Shown: one piece after another, positions 54,710-63,892 of the stretch
How positions within the stretch are numbered: position 1 is the stretch's first letter
Layout: every line of letters starts with the position of its first letter
Assembly (NCBI RefSeq): GCF_000739875.1
Contig: NZ_BBJR01000024.1
Location: forward strand, 1-64,000
DNA from: Comamonas aquatica NBRC 14918
Lineage (GTDB): Bacteria; Pseudomonadota; Gammaproteobacteria; Burkholderiales; Burkholderiaceae_C
Length of the DNA stretch: 64,000 bases
Direction: 5' to 3'
Position numbers and translations under genes: made by a program
The notes under the pieces: model-generated
What the model saw: the letters and a program-made list of their open reading frames with translations, nothing else
What the model was told of the DNA's origin: nothing
The model's database searches: none

Positions 54710-55213
54710 ATGTCCCTTCCCGAATGCATGGTCATTGCGCCCGTCCACCGCCTGGAGGTGGTGCAGGATTTCTTGCACGTGGCCCGCCAGCAGATGTTCG
54801 GCACGCTGGTGGATCCGCAGCAAACCCCCACGGATCTGCAGCATTTTGAGCAGGTGTACGCGGCGGGCACGGGCGGCATGTGGGCGGCCAGGCATCCGCA
54901 GCACGGCATGGTGGGCAGCATTGCCTACCGCGCCTACGATGGCCGCTTTGCGCAGCTGGATTTCGGTGCGCTGCGCGTGGTGGAGGTGGTGCGCCTGTTC
55001 GTCGCCCCGGTGTGGCGCCGGCAGGGGCTGGCCGTGGCCTTGCTGGACCACGTGCGCCAGCACGCCATTGCCCAGGGGGTGCAACTGCTGTACCTGCACA
55101 CGCACCCGTTCCTGCCGGGCGCGCTGGAGTTCTGGCAGCAGCAGGGCTTTCAGGTGGTGCAGCGTGAAACGGCCGCGCCCTGGCACACCATCCACATGCA
55201 ATGCGCCCTGTAG
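54710..55213 (+). CDS. GNAT-family N-acetyltransferase
   Basis: The 167-residue protein has the GNAT core VVRLFVAPVWRRQGLAVALL, with the acetyl-CoA loop R-R-Q-G-L-A, and the late LYLHTHPFLPGALEFWQQQGF. The substrate is unknown. It lies between the two cobalamin riboswitches and is transcribed toward the second. Its start is before neither switch's own gene, so B12 control is unlikely. An alternative start is the ATG at 54728. Confidence 0.87.
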   Translation: MSLPECMVIAPVHRLEVVQDFLHVARQQMFGTLVDPQQTPTDLQHFEQVYAAGTGGMWAARHPQHGMVGSIAYRAYDGRFAQLDFGALRVVEVVRLFVAPVWRRQGLAVALLDHVRQHAIAQGVQLLYLHTHPFLPGALEFWQQQGFQVVQRETAAPWHTIHMQCAL

Positions 55214-55270
55214 CGCGTGCCGCCCGCGGTCTGCGCCGCGGGGGCGGCAGTCGCTTCTATAATCCACACT

Positions 55271-55463
55271 CCAACAGGAGCCCCGCCGCACCCGCGTGCG
55301 TGGGGTGAAACGGGAAGTCCGGTGACCTCACACCCCTGGTGTGGAGCATTCCGGCGCAGCCCCCGCTGCTGTAAGCCTGACAGACACACTTCGATGCCAC
55401 TGGGTGCCCCCCGGGAAGGCGGTGTGCGCTGTATGACGGCGAGCCAGAATACCGACCTGTTGG
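55271..55463 (+). promoter_or_regulatory. Cobalamin riboswitch (plus strand)
   Basis: A perfect 8-bp P1, CCAACAGG (55271-55278) with CCTGTTGG (55456-55463), encloses the core pieces GGGAAGTCCGGTGA (55312-55325), GCAGCCCCCGCTGCTGTAAG (from 55356), GATGCCACTGGG (55393-55404), GGGAAGGCG (55413-55421) and GAGCCAGAATACCGACCTG (from 55441). It leads the cobO operon, whose first ATG is at 55601. Between them, 55464-55600, lies GC-rich hairpin-forming sequence and the symmetric TTTCCATGGAAA. Confidence 0.96.
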
Positions 55464-55600
55464 CACGCAGTTGTATGCCACGGGGTGTGGGCCGTTTGCT
55501 GACAGGTTCCATCCCGCCTTGGCGGGGCGCCGGCCCGCCGCACACACACACCACCTTCCCGTATGGGCATGCCTTTCCATGGAAATGGCTCGGGGAGAGC

Positions 55601-56227
55601 ATGGACCTCACGTTCAAACAACAGCATGCCGAACGCATGCAGGACAAGAAAGCCCAGGTGCAGGCTGCCATGGCGCGCGCCCAGGTCGAGCGCGGTATCG
55701 TCGTGCTGCTGACCGGCCACGGCAAGGGAAAGACCACCTCGGCCTTCGGCATGCTGTACCGGGCCCTGGGCCATGGCCTGCGCGCCGGCGTGGTGCAGTT
55801 CATCACGGGCACCCACGCCTCGGGCGAAGTCACCTTTTTGCAGCAGCAGGGGCTGCTGGGGCAGGGGGCGATGGCCCAGGTGGACTACCACGCCATGGCC
55901 ACGGGCTGTTCCTGGCAGCGCAGCGACTGGGAGGCCGACCAGCCCGCCGCCAACCAGGCCTGGCAGGCGGCGCAGCGCATGCTGGCCGACCCCAGCCTGC
56001 GCCTGGTGGTGCTCGACGAGCTGACCTTCATGCTGCAGTACGGCTATCTGGCGCTGCCCCAGCTGCAGCAGGCGCTGGAGCGCCGCCCCGCCGGGCAATC
56101 GGTGGTCATCACCGGCCGCAGTGCGCCGGCACCGCTGCTGGCGCTGGCGGACACGGTCAGCGAGATCGCCGACACCCGGCATGCCTTCCAGGCCGGCGTG
56201 AAGGCGCAGGCGGGTGTGGACTTCTGA
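55601..56227 (+). CDS. cobO: Cob(I)alamin/cob(I)yrinate adenosyltransferase
   Basis: The 208-residue CobA/CobO/BtuR enzyme has the P-loop TGHGKGKTTSA (about 39-49) and LVVLDELTFMLQYGYL later. It transfers the adenosyl group from ATP to the cobalt of corrinoids. ATG 55601 follows GGGGAGA. It is the first gene after the riboswitch and overlaps the next gene by one base (TGATG). Confidence 0.94.
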   Translation: MDLTFKQQHAERMQDKKAQVQAAMARAQVERGIVVLLTGHGKGKTTSAFGMLYRALGHGLRAGVVQFITGTHASGEVTFLQQQGLLGQGAMAQVDYHAMATGCSWQRSDWEADQPAANQAWQAAQRMLADPSLRLVVLDELTFMLQYGYLALPQLQQALERRPAGQSVVITGRSAPAPLLALADTVSEIADTRHAFQAGVKAQAGVDF

Positions 56228-57102
56228 TGCGGCCACCGCTGCAGGCCCTGCTGCTGGCGCTGTGCGCCGGCCTGCCCATGGCCGTGGGGGCGGGGGCGGG
56301 GGCGCTGCCCACGCTGATGTCCACCAACATCTGCGCGGACACCCTGGCGCTGAGCCTGGCGGCGCCGCAGCAGATCCTGTCGCTGTCGCGCCAGAGCCAG
56401 GATGCGCAGCGCTTTTCCCTGGCCGCCCAGGCCCGGCAATTTCCCGCCAACGAAGCGACGGCGGAGGATGTGCTGCACCTGCAGCCCCAGGTGGTGCTGG
56501 CCTCGCGGCGCTGGAATGCCCGGCACCAGACGGCCTTGCTCCAGCGCCATGGCGTGCAGATCGTGACGGTGCCGTTTCCCACCGACTGGGAGGGCATCTT
56601 CAGCAGCACGCGCAAGATGGGCCAGGCCCTGGGGCGCGAGGCCGCCGCGCAGGCGCTGCTGGACAGCCTGTCCACCAGGCTGGCGCAGTTGCGCGCCACA
56701 CCGCGGCCTTTCAGGGTCCTGTACCTGCGCCCGAATGGCGGCAGCGCGGGGGCGCAGACGCATGTGGACGCCGTGCTGACGGCCGCCGGCCTGCGCAACC
56801 ATGCCAGCGCGCTGGGCCTGCAGGGCTGGGGGCGCATTGATCTGGAGCGCATCGTGCAGAACCCGCCCGACATCTTCATCACCCCCGGGCTGGTCAATGA
56901 CGCGGCCTACGCCCGCTCTGGGCTGAGCCGCCATCCGCAGATGCAAAAGCTGCTGCAGCACATCCCCGTGGTGGTGCTGCAGCACAACGACTGGGGCTGC
57001 AGCAACTGGCAACTGATCGAGGCGGCCGAGTCGGTGGCGGCCCAGATCGACGCCTTGCCGCGACCTGCCGCCCGGGTGGCGCTGCGCGAGGGGGCCCCAT
57101 GA
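56227..57102 (+). CDS. btuF: Cobalamin ABC transporter binding protein (BtuF-like)
   Basis: The 291-residue exported protein has a signal peptide (LLLALCAGLPMAVGAGAGA) and the BtuF/cobalamin-type pattern: MSTNICADTLALSLAAPQQI, SLSRQSQDAQ, ATAEDVLHLQPQVVLAS, LYLRPNGGSAGAQTHVD and LQHNDWGCSNW. It delivers corrinoid to BtuCD. It is tightly packed between cobO and btuC, so all should be B12-repressed. Confidence 0.88.
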   Translation: MRPPLQALLLALCAGLPMAVGAGAGALPTLMSTNICADTLALSLAAPQQILSLSRQSQDAQRFSLAAQARQFPANEATAEDVLHLQPQVVLASRRWNARHQTALLQRHGVQIVTVPFPTDWEGIFSSTRKMGQALGREAAAQALLDSLSTRLAQLRATPRPFRVLYLRPNGGSAGAQTHVDAVLTAAGLRNHASALGLQGWGRIDLERIVQNPPDIFITPGLVNDAAYARSGLSRHPQMQKLLQHIPVVVLQHNDWGCSNWQLIEAAESVAAQIDALPRPAARVALREGAP

Positions 57103-58133
57103 TGCGCTGGGCCCCGCGCACCGGCATGCCCCGTGTCTGGCTGCTGAACACCGGGCTGCTGGCCCTGTTGCTGGTGCTGGCCGGCATCTCCCTGGGCATC
57201 GGTTCGGTGTCCATCGGGGTGGCGGACTGGTGGGCGGCGGCCTGGCAGCCCGCAGGCGCCAGCGATCTGGCCGTGCGCCACCAGGCCATCGTGCAGGAAA
57301 TCCGCCTGCCGCGCGTGGTGCTGGCGGTGCTGGTGGGCATGTCGCTGGGCGTCGCGGGTGCGGCCCTGCAAGGCCTGCTGCGCAATCCGCTGGCAGAGCC
57401 CGGCCTGCTGGGCGTCAGCTCCAGCGCCGGCCTGGGTGCCGTGCTGTGCATCTATTTCGGGCTGTGGCACTGGAATGCCTGGCTGTTGCCCACGGTGGCC
57501 ATGGCCAGCGCGGCCGCCGCCACCCTGGTGCTCTACCGCATCGCCAGCCGGGGCGCCAGCAACCTGACCCTGATTCTGGCGGGCGTGGCCATGTCCTCGC
57601 TGATGGCGGCGCTGACGTCGCTGGCCATCAACTTGGCCCCCACGCCCACCGACATGCAGGACATCGTGCTGTGGCTGATGGGCTCGCTGGCCGACCGCAG
57701 CTTCGACGAGGTGCGGCTGTGCCTGCCGTTCATTGCGCTGGGGCTGCTGATCCTGGCCGGCAGCGGCCGGCAACTGGATGCGCTGACGCTGGGCGAGGAC
57801 GAGGCCGCCAGCATGGGCGTGAACCTGCCGCGGTTGCGCGCGCAGGTGATTGCCGGCACGGCGCTGTGCGTGGGCGCCAGCGTGGCGGTGACGGGGTCCA
57901 TCGGCTTCATCGGACTGGTGGTGCCGCACCTGTTCCGCAGCCTTGTGGGCTACCGGCCTTCGCGCCTGCTGCTGCCCAGTGCGCTGGGCGGGGCCGTGCT
58001 GCTGCTGGGGGCGGACATTGCGCTGCGCCTGCTCAGCGGGCGGGTGGAGCTGATGCTGGGCGTGGTCACGGCCCTGATCGGCGCGCCCTTCTTCTTTTAC
58101 CTGGTGGTGCGCGAGCGCTGGAGGCATCGCTGA
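57099..58133 (+). CDS. btuC: Cobalamin ABC transporter permease (BtuC-like)
   Basis: The 344-residue FecCD-family permease has about 10 TM segments, with VVLAVLVGMSLGVAGAALQG, LLRNPLAEPGLLGVSSSAGL, MGVNLPRLRAQ, GSIGFIGLVVPHLFRSLVG and the C-terminal VTALIGAPFFFYL. It overlaps btuF by 4 nt (ATGA) and btuD by one base. Two ATGs in tandem open the frame. Confidence 0.92.
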   Translation: MMRWAPRTGMPRVWLLNTGLLALLLVLAGISLGIGSVSIGVADWWAAAWQPAGASDLAVRHQAIVQEIRLPRVVLAVLVGMSLGVAGAALQGLLRNPLAEPGLLGVSSSAGLGAVLCIYFGLWHWNAWLLPTVAMASAAAATLVLYRIASRGASNLTLILAGVAMSSLMAALTSLAINLAPTPTDMQDIVLWLMGSLADRSFDEVRLCLPFIALGLLILAGSGRQLDALTLGEDEAASMGVNLPRLRAQVIAGTALCVGASVAVTGSIGFIGLVVPHLFRSLVGYRPSRLLLPSALGGAVLLLGADIALRLLSGRVELMLGVVTALIGAPFFFYLVVRERWRHR

Positions 58134-58942
58134 TGCGCACGCTGTCGGTCGAGTCGCTGCAGGTGGCATGGCGGGGCCAGACCTGCGTGCAGGACCTGTC
58201 GTTTCAGGTCCAGTCGGGCGAGCTGCTGGCCCTGATCGGCCCCAATGGCGCGGGCAAGAGCACGGTGCTGCGCGCCCTGGCCCAGCTGTTGCCGCACCAG
58301 GGGCGGGTGCTGCTGGATGGCGAGGACCTGGCACGCCTGGCCCCCCGCCAGCGCGCCAGGCGCCTGGCCTACCTGGCCCAGGGTGACCAGGTGGCCTGGC
58401 CCTTGCAGGTGCGTGACTTCGTGGCGCTGGGGCGCTTGCCGCACCAAGGCCGCTGGCGTCTGGCGTCGGCATCCAAAACCGATCAGAATGCCGTGGATGC
58501 TGCGCTGAGCGCTATGCATTTGACGGACATGGCCGAGCGCCACCTGCATGCGCTGTCGGGCGGCGAACGCGCCCGCGCGCGCCTGGCCCGCGCCATGGCC
58601 GTGCAGGCGCCGCTGCTGCTGGCCGATGAGCCCGTGGCGGCGCTGGACCCCTACCACCAGCTCAGCGTGATGGAGCTGCTGCGCGCCCAGTGCAATGCCG
58701 GCCATGCCGTGGTCGTGGTGTTGCACGATCTCACCCTGGCCAGCCGTTTTTGCGACCGCGTCCTGCTGCTGCAAGGCGGGCGGGCCGTGGCCTGCGGTGC
58801 GCCGCGCCATGTGCTGACCCCGGCGCACCTGCAGCGTGTCTACCAGGTCCAGGCCATGCATGGCGAGCATGAAAGCCAGGGCTATGTGCTGCCCTGGCGC
58901 TGCAGGCCTGGGACAGAACCCTCGGGGGCCGGCGTGCGCTGA
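58133..58942 (+). CDS. btuD: Cobalamin ABC transporter ATPase (BtuD-like)
   Basis: The 269-residue ATPase has Walker A GPNGAGKST, signature LSGGERAR, Walker B LLLADEPVAALDP and the switch histidine in VVVLHDLTLA. It drives BtuC. It starts by overlapping the btuC stop (TGATG). The C-terminal 20 residues are rich in G, P and R and look like a short non-conserved tail. Confidence 0.92.
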   Translation: MRTLSVESLQVAWRGQTCVQDLSFQVQSGELLALIGPNGAGKSTVLRALAQLLPHQGRVLLDGEDLARLAPRQRARRLAYLAQGDQVAWPLQVRDFVALGRLPHQGRWRLASASKTDQNAVDAALSAMHLTDMAERHLHALSGGERARARLARAMAVQAPLLLADEPVAALDPYHQLSVMELLRAQCNAGHAVVVVLHDLTLASRFCDRVLLLQGGRAVACGAPRHVLTPAHLQRVYQVQAMHGEHESQGYVLPWRCRPGTEPSGAGVR

Positions 58943-58985
58943 AGCCGACGCCCCATTTTTCACGGATCACAGGAGTCTTTCGACC

Positions 58986-60065
58986 ATGAACACCCACCAA
59001 AAAATTCCCGCCACCATCGTCACCGGCTTTCTGGGCAGCGGCAAGACCACGCTGCTGCGCCACATCCTGGCGAACGCCAATGGCCGCCGCATTGCGGTGA
59101 TCGTCAACGAGTTCGGCGAGCTGGGCATCGATGGCGACATCCTGCGCGGCTGTGGCATCGGCTGCGAGGACGAGGCCGGCGCGCAAAGCGGCCAGCTGTA
59201 CGAGCTGGCCAATGGCTGCATGTGCTGCACCGTGCAGGAAGAGTTCTACCCGGTGATGCGCAAGCTGATCGAGCGCCGCGACGAGATCGACCACATCCTC
59301 ATCGAGACCAGCGGCCTGGCCCTGCCCAAGCCCCTGGTGCAGGCCTTCAACTGGCCCGAAATCAAGAACGCCTGCACGGTCGATGCGGTCATCACCGTGG
59401 TCGATGTGCCCGCCACGGCGGCCGGGCAGTTTGCTGCCAACCCCGCGGCCGTCGATGCCCAGCGCAAGCAGGACCCCAACCTGGACCACGAATCGCCGCT
59501 GCACGAGCTGTTCGAGGACCAGCTGATCTCCGCCGACCTGGTGGTGCTGACCAAGCTGGACCAGGCCAGTGCCGCCGAGCGCGCGCAGGTCGAAGCCATC
59601 GTGCGCGAGGAAGTGCCGGCGCAGGTGAAGATCGTGGCCGCCAGCCATGGCCAGATCGACCTGGACGTGGTGCTGGGCCTGTCCAGCGCCTCGGAAGACA
59701 GCATCCATGAACGCGTGGGCCACCACGAGCACGGTGAGGACGACCACCACCACGACGAGCACGACCACGACGTGTTCGACTCGGTGGTAGTGCAGCTGCC
59801 CGAAGTGGAGCGCGAGGCCTTGCTGTCCCAGCTGGCCGCCATCGTGGCCGAGCACACGGTCTACCGCATCAAGGGCTTTGTGGCCCTGCCGGACAAGCCC
59901 ATGCGCTTGGTGGTGCACGGCGTGGGCAAGCGCTTTGACAGCTACTTCGACCGCCGCTGGCGCGAGGACGAGGCCCGCCAGACCCACCTGGTGTTCATCG
60001 GCCACGACCTGGAGGAGGGCGCGATCCGCGCTGCGCTGGACGGCCTGACTGCCGGAGCCTGCTGA
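58986..60065 (+). CDS. cobW: CobW-family GTPase/metallochaperone
   Basis: The 359-residue COG0523 G3E GTPase has the P-loop GFLGSGKT (14-21), the NEFGELGIDG switch, the metal-binding CxCC motif GCMCC (C78, C80, C81), SGLALPKP and the G4-like VVLTKLDQ. A histidine/aspartate-rich loop near 240-262 can bind extra metal. CobW is thought to deliver cobalt for insertion by CobN. It lies directly before cobN, whose start overlaps its stop. Confidence 0.93.
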   Translation: MNTHQKIPATIVTGFLGSGKTTLLRHILANANGRRIAVIVNEFGELGIDGDILRGCGIGCEDEAGAQSGQLYELANGCMCCTVQEEFYPVMRKLIERRDEIDHILIETSGLALPKPLVQAFNWPEIKNACTVDAVITVVDVPATAAGQFAANPAAVDAQRKQDPNLDHESPLHELFEDQLISADLVVLTKLDQASAAERAQVEAIVREEVPAQVKIVAASHGQIDLDVVLGLSSASEDSIHERVGHHEHGEDDHHHDEHDHDVFDSVVVQLPEVEREALLSQLAAIVAEHTVYRIKGFVALPDKPMRLVVHGVGKRFDSYFDRRWREDEARQTHLVFIGHDLEEGAIRAALDGLTAGAC

Positions 60066-63000
60066 TGCACCTGCTCGCTGTCCAGCCCGGTGGCTTTGTC
60101 GACGACGAAGCCTTTGTGTCCAGTCTGGGCCAGTCGCCGGCCGACGTGGTGGTGCTGAGTGCGGCCGACACCACGCTGGCGCTGCTGGCCGATGCCTATG
60201 AACAGTTGCAGGCACAGGCCACAGCCCCGGGGCTGGAGGGCGAGCCCCTGCCGACGGTGCGCCTGGCCAACCTGATGCACCTGCGCCAGCCCGCCTCGGT
60301 GGACCTGTACGTGGACGAGGTGCTGCAGCATGCCCGCGTGATCGTGATCGACCACCTGGGCGGCGAAAGTTACTGGCCGTATGGCACGGAGCGCGTGCGC
60401 GAGATCTGCCGCAAGCACCGCATCACGCTGGTGATGTTCTCCGGCTGCACCACGGAAGACATGAACCTGCTGCAAAAGAGCACGGCCTCCATCGAGCAGT
60501 GCCGCAGCATCTGGCGCTATCTGCGCGAGGGCGGGGCGGCGAACGCGCGCGAGATGTTCCGCTACCTGTGGCACAGCTTCCTGGGCGGCGCCCAGGCGGC
60601 GCTGCCCGCCCGGCCGCTGCCGGCCACCGCCGTCTACCACCCGGCACACGATGTGGCCACGGTCGAGGACTGGCAGCAGCCCGGGCCGCTGCAGTGGCAG
60701 GCCGGCCAGCCGGTGGTGGTGGTGCTGTTCTACCGCGCGCACCTGCAATCGGGCAACACCCAGCTGTTCCACACCCTGTGCCAGCAACTGTGGGACCAGG
60801 GCATGAACCCCTTGCCGCTGGCCGTGCTGTCGCTCAAGGACGCCACCAGCCTGGCCCTGCTGCACCAGCTGTGCGCGGCCCACCAGGTGTCGCTGATCCT
60901 GAACACCACCTCGTTCGCCCAGTCGTCGCTGGAAACCCCGGGCGACCACGCGCTGGCAGGCGACATTCCGGTGCTGCAGGTCATCATGTCGGGCAGCAAC
61001 CAGCAAAGCTGGCTGGACGACGCCCACGGCCTGCAGCCGCGTGACATCGCCATGCACGTGGCCATGCCCGAGGTGGATGGCCGCATCATCACGCGTGCCA
61101 TCAGCTTCAAGGGGCTGTCGCACCGCAGCGCGCTGACCCAGTCGGACGTGGTGCAGTACCAGGCCCATCCGGAGCGCCTGGCCTTCGTGGTGGAGCTGGC
61201 CCGGCGCTGGTGCCGCCTGCGCCACCGGCCCAATGCCGACAAGCGGCTGGCGCTGATCCTGGCCAACTACCCCACGCAGGAAGGCCGCCTGGGCAATGGC
61301 GTGGGGCTGGACACGCCGGCCTCGGTCATCCACATCCTGCAGGCCCTGCAGCAGCAAGGCTATGCACTGCAGGACATCCCCGCCGATGGCGATGCCCTGA
61401 TGGCGCTGTTGCAGCAAGGCATCACCAACGATCCCGCGTCCTGGCAGCTGCGCGCGGCCCAGCAAAGCCTGGACCTGGCCAGCTACCAGGCATTCTTTGA
61501 CAGCCTGCCGGCGACCAACCAGCAGGCCGTGCTGCAGCGCTGGGGCGCGCCCGAAGCCGATCCCATGCTGCGCCAGGGGCGCTTCATGGTGGCCGGGCTG
61601 CGCCTGGGCCAGGTGTTTGTGGGCATCCAGCCGGCGCGCGGCTACCACCTGGACCCCATGGCCAGCTACCACGACCCGGACCTGGTGCCGCCGCATTACT
61701 ACCTGGCCTTCTATCACTGGCTGCGCACGGCCTGGCAGGCCGATGCCATGGTGCACGTGGGCAAGCACGGCAACCTGGAATGGCTGCCCGGCAAGAGCGT
61801 GGCCCTGTCCCAGACCTGCTGGCCGGACCTGGCGTTCGGCCCCATGCCGCACCTGTACCCCTTCATCGTCAACGATCCGGGCGAGGGCACCCAGGCCAAG
61901 CGCCGCTCCCAGGCGGTGATCGTGGACCACCTGATGCCGCCGCTGACGCGCGCCGAAAGCTATGGCCCGACGCGCGACCTGGAGCGCATGGTGGACGAGT
62001 ACTACGAAGCCATCACGCTGGACCGCCGGCGGGCCACGCTGCTGCGCCAGCAGATCCTGGCGCACATCGTCGCGCACGACCTGCACCAGGACCTGGGCAT
62101 GGCGGCGCCGCGCTCCGAGGCCGAGGAGCAGGAGCTGCTGAACAAGACCGATGCCTACCTGTGCGAACTCAAGGAAAGCCAGATCCGCGACGGTCTGCAC
62201 ATCTTTGGCCAGTCGCCCACCGGCCGGCTGGAGCGCGATACCTTGCTGGCCCTGGCACGCCACCCCGTGGGCCACGGCCAGGGCGCCAACAACAGCCTGA
62301 TCCGGGCGCTGGCGCAGGACCTGCTGCCGGGCTGCGACTTCGACCCGCTGGACGCCGCCTGGGAGCAGCCCTGGAGCGGCCCGTTCCCCGAGCTGCTGCG
62401 GCAGGTCGACCCCCAGCCCTGGCGCCACACCGGCGATACGCGCGAGCGGCTGGAACTGCTGGCACTGCAAATTCTGGAGCATGATGCGCTTGACAGCATT
62501 GCGCTGGAGGCCAATTTTGTGCATGCCCGCCAGGTGCTGCAACGCGTGCAGCACGACCTGCGGCCACGCCTGCAGGACTGCGGCCCGCAGGAAATCCTGC
62601 AGCTCAGTCGTGGCCTGCAGGGGCGCTTCGTGCCCGCCGGGCCCAGCGGTGCGCCAACGCGCGGTCGCCCCGACGTGCTGCCCACCGGGCGCAACTTCTT
62701 TTCCATCGACACCCGGGCCGTGCCCACGCCCACCAGCTGGACCCTGGGCCTCAAGTCGGCCCAGCTGCTGGTCGAGCGCTACACCCAGGAGCATGGCGAC
62801 TACCCCCGCTCGCTGGGCCTGTCGGTCTGGGGCACGTCCACCATGCGCACCGGCGGCGACGACATCGCCCAGGCCTTCGCCTTGCTGGGCGTGCGCCCCA
62901 AGTGGGACGACGGCAGCTGGCGCGTGAGCGACTTCGAGGTGCTGCCCATGTCCATCCTGGGCCGCCCCCGGGTGGACGTGACCTTGCGGGTGTCCGGCTT

Positions 63001-63892
63001 CTTCCGCGACGCGTTCACGAACGTGATCCGCCTGTTCGATGCCGCCGTGCAGAAGGTCGCCAGCCTGGACGACGAGGATGCCTTCACCAACCCCATCCGC
63101 GCGCGCGTGCTGCAGGAAGCGGCCGAGCTGCAGGCCCAGGGCCTGAGCCACGAGGCGGCCCGCCACCAGGCCGGGTTGCGCGTGTTCGGCGCCAAGCCCG
63201 GCAGCTATGGCGCCGGCCTGCAGGGGCTGATCGACGGCCGCAACTGGGACAGCGACGAGGACCTGGCCACTGCCTACCGCAACTGGGGCGCCTATGCCTA
63301 TGGCCAGCAGGACGACGGCACGGCGGTGCCCGAGACCTTTGTGCGCCGCCTCAGCGAGATCCAGCTGGTGGTGCAGAACCAGGACAACCGCGAGCACGAC
63401 CTGCTGGACTCGGACGATTACTACCAGTTCCAGGGGGGCATGGCGGCCGCCGTGCGCCATTACAGCGGCCAGCAGCCGGACCTGTACTTTGGCGATCACA
63501 GCAACCCGCAGTCGCCGCGCATGCGCACGCTGCAGGAGGAAATCAGCCGCGTGGTGCGCGCGCGCGTGACCAATCCCAAGTGGATCGAGGGCATCAAGCG
63601 CCACGGCTACAAGGGCGCGTTCGAGGTCGCGGCCACGGTGGACTATCTGTTCGCCTTCGACGCCACGGCGCGCGTGGTGCGCGACGACCAGTACGCCCGC
63701 GTGACCGACGCCTTCGTGGCCGATGCCGCCACGCGCGATTTCCTGCAGCAGCACAATCCGGCGGCCTTCCACGGCATGTGCGAGCGCCTGCTGGAGGCCA
63801 TCGGCCGCGGCCTGTGGCAACAACCCGGTGAGCACCAGCAACTGCTGGAGCAGCACTTGCTGGCCACCGAGCAACTTTTGGAGAGCCGATGA
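60065..63892 (+). CDS. cobN: Aerobic cobaltochelatase large subunit CobN
   Basis: The 1275-residue protein is CobN/BchH-family. Supporting stretches are IVIDHLGGESYWPYGTERV, LILANYPTQEGRLGNGVGLD, VHVGKHGNLEWLPGKSVALS, GPMPHLYPFIVNDPGEG, LGLSVWGTSTMRTGGDDIAQ and the late YQFQGGMAAAVRH. It inserts Co(II) into hydrogenobyrinate a,c-diamide with an AAA+ partner complex. The next gene, overlapping by ATGA, encodes a ChlI/BchI-like subunit in place of classical CobS. Confidence 0.95.
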   Translation: MHLLAVQPGGFVDDEAFVSSLGQSPADVVVLSAADTTLALLADAYEQLQAQATAPGLEGEPLPTVRLANLMHLRQPASVDLYVDEVLQHARVIVIDHLGGESYWPYGTERVREICRKHRITLVMFSGCTTEDMNLLQKSTASIEQCRSIWRYLREGGAANAREMFRYLWHSFLGGAQAALPARPLPATAVYHPAHDVATVEDWQQPGPLQWQAGQPVVVVLFYRAHLQSGNTQLFHTLCQQLWDQGMNPLPLAVLSLKDATSLALLHQLCAAHQVSLILNTTSFAQSSLETPGDHALAGDIPVLQVIMSGSNQQSWLDDAHGLQPRDIAMHVAMPEVDGRIITRAISFKGLSHRSALTQSDVVQYQAHPERLAFVVELARRWCRLRHRPNADKRLALILANYPTQEGRLGNGVGLDTPASVIHILQALQQQGYALQDIPADGDALMALLQQGITNDPASWQLRAAQQSLDLASYQAFFDSLPATNQQAVLQRWGAPEADPMLRQGRFMVAGLRLGQVFVGIQPARGYHLDPMASYHDPDLVPPHYYLAFYHWLRTAWQADAMVHVGKHGNLEWLPGKSVALSQTCWPDLAFGPMPHLYPFIVNDPGEGTQAKRRSQAVIVDHLMPPLTRAESYGPTRDLERMVDEYYEAITLDRRRATLLRQQILAHIVAHDLHQDLGMAAPRSEAEEQELLNKTDAYLCELKESQIRDGLHIFGQSPTGRLERDTLLALARHPVGHGQGANNSLIRALAQDLLPGCDFDPLDAAWEQPWSGPFPELLRQVDPQPWRHTGDTRERLELLALQILEHDALDSIALEANFVHARQVLQRVQHDLRPRLQDCGPQEILQLSRGLQGRFVPAGPSGAPTRGRPDVLPTGRNFFSIDTRAVPTPTSWTLGLKSAQLLVERYTQEHGDYPRSLGLSVWGTSTMRTGGDDIAQAFALLGVRPKWDDGSWRVSDFEVLPMSILGRPRVDVTLRVSGFFRDAFTNVIRLFDAAVQKVASLDDEDAFTNPIRARVLQEAAELQAQGLSHEAARHQAGLRVFGAKPGSYGAGLQGLIDGRNWDSDEDLATAYRNWGAYAYGQQDDGTAVPETFVRRLSEIQLVVQNQDNREHDLLDSDDYYQFQGGMAAAVRHYSGQQPDLYFGDHSNPQSPRMRTLQEEISRVVRARVTNPKWIEGIKRHGYKGAFEVAATVDYLFAFDATARVVRDDQYARVTDAFVADAATRDFLQQHNPAAFHGMCERLLEAIGRGLWQQPGEHQQLLEQHLLATEQLLESR

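Noticed and set aside
59942-63874. 1310-codon open frame on the minus strand opposite cobN
   Set aside because: A shadow of cobN with typical low-complexity composition and no family match.
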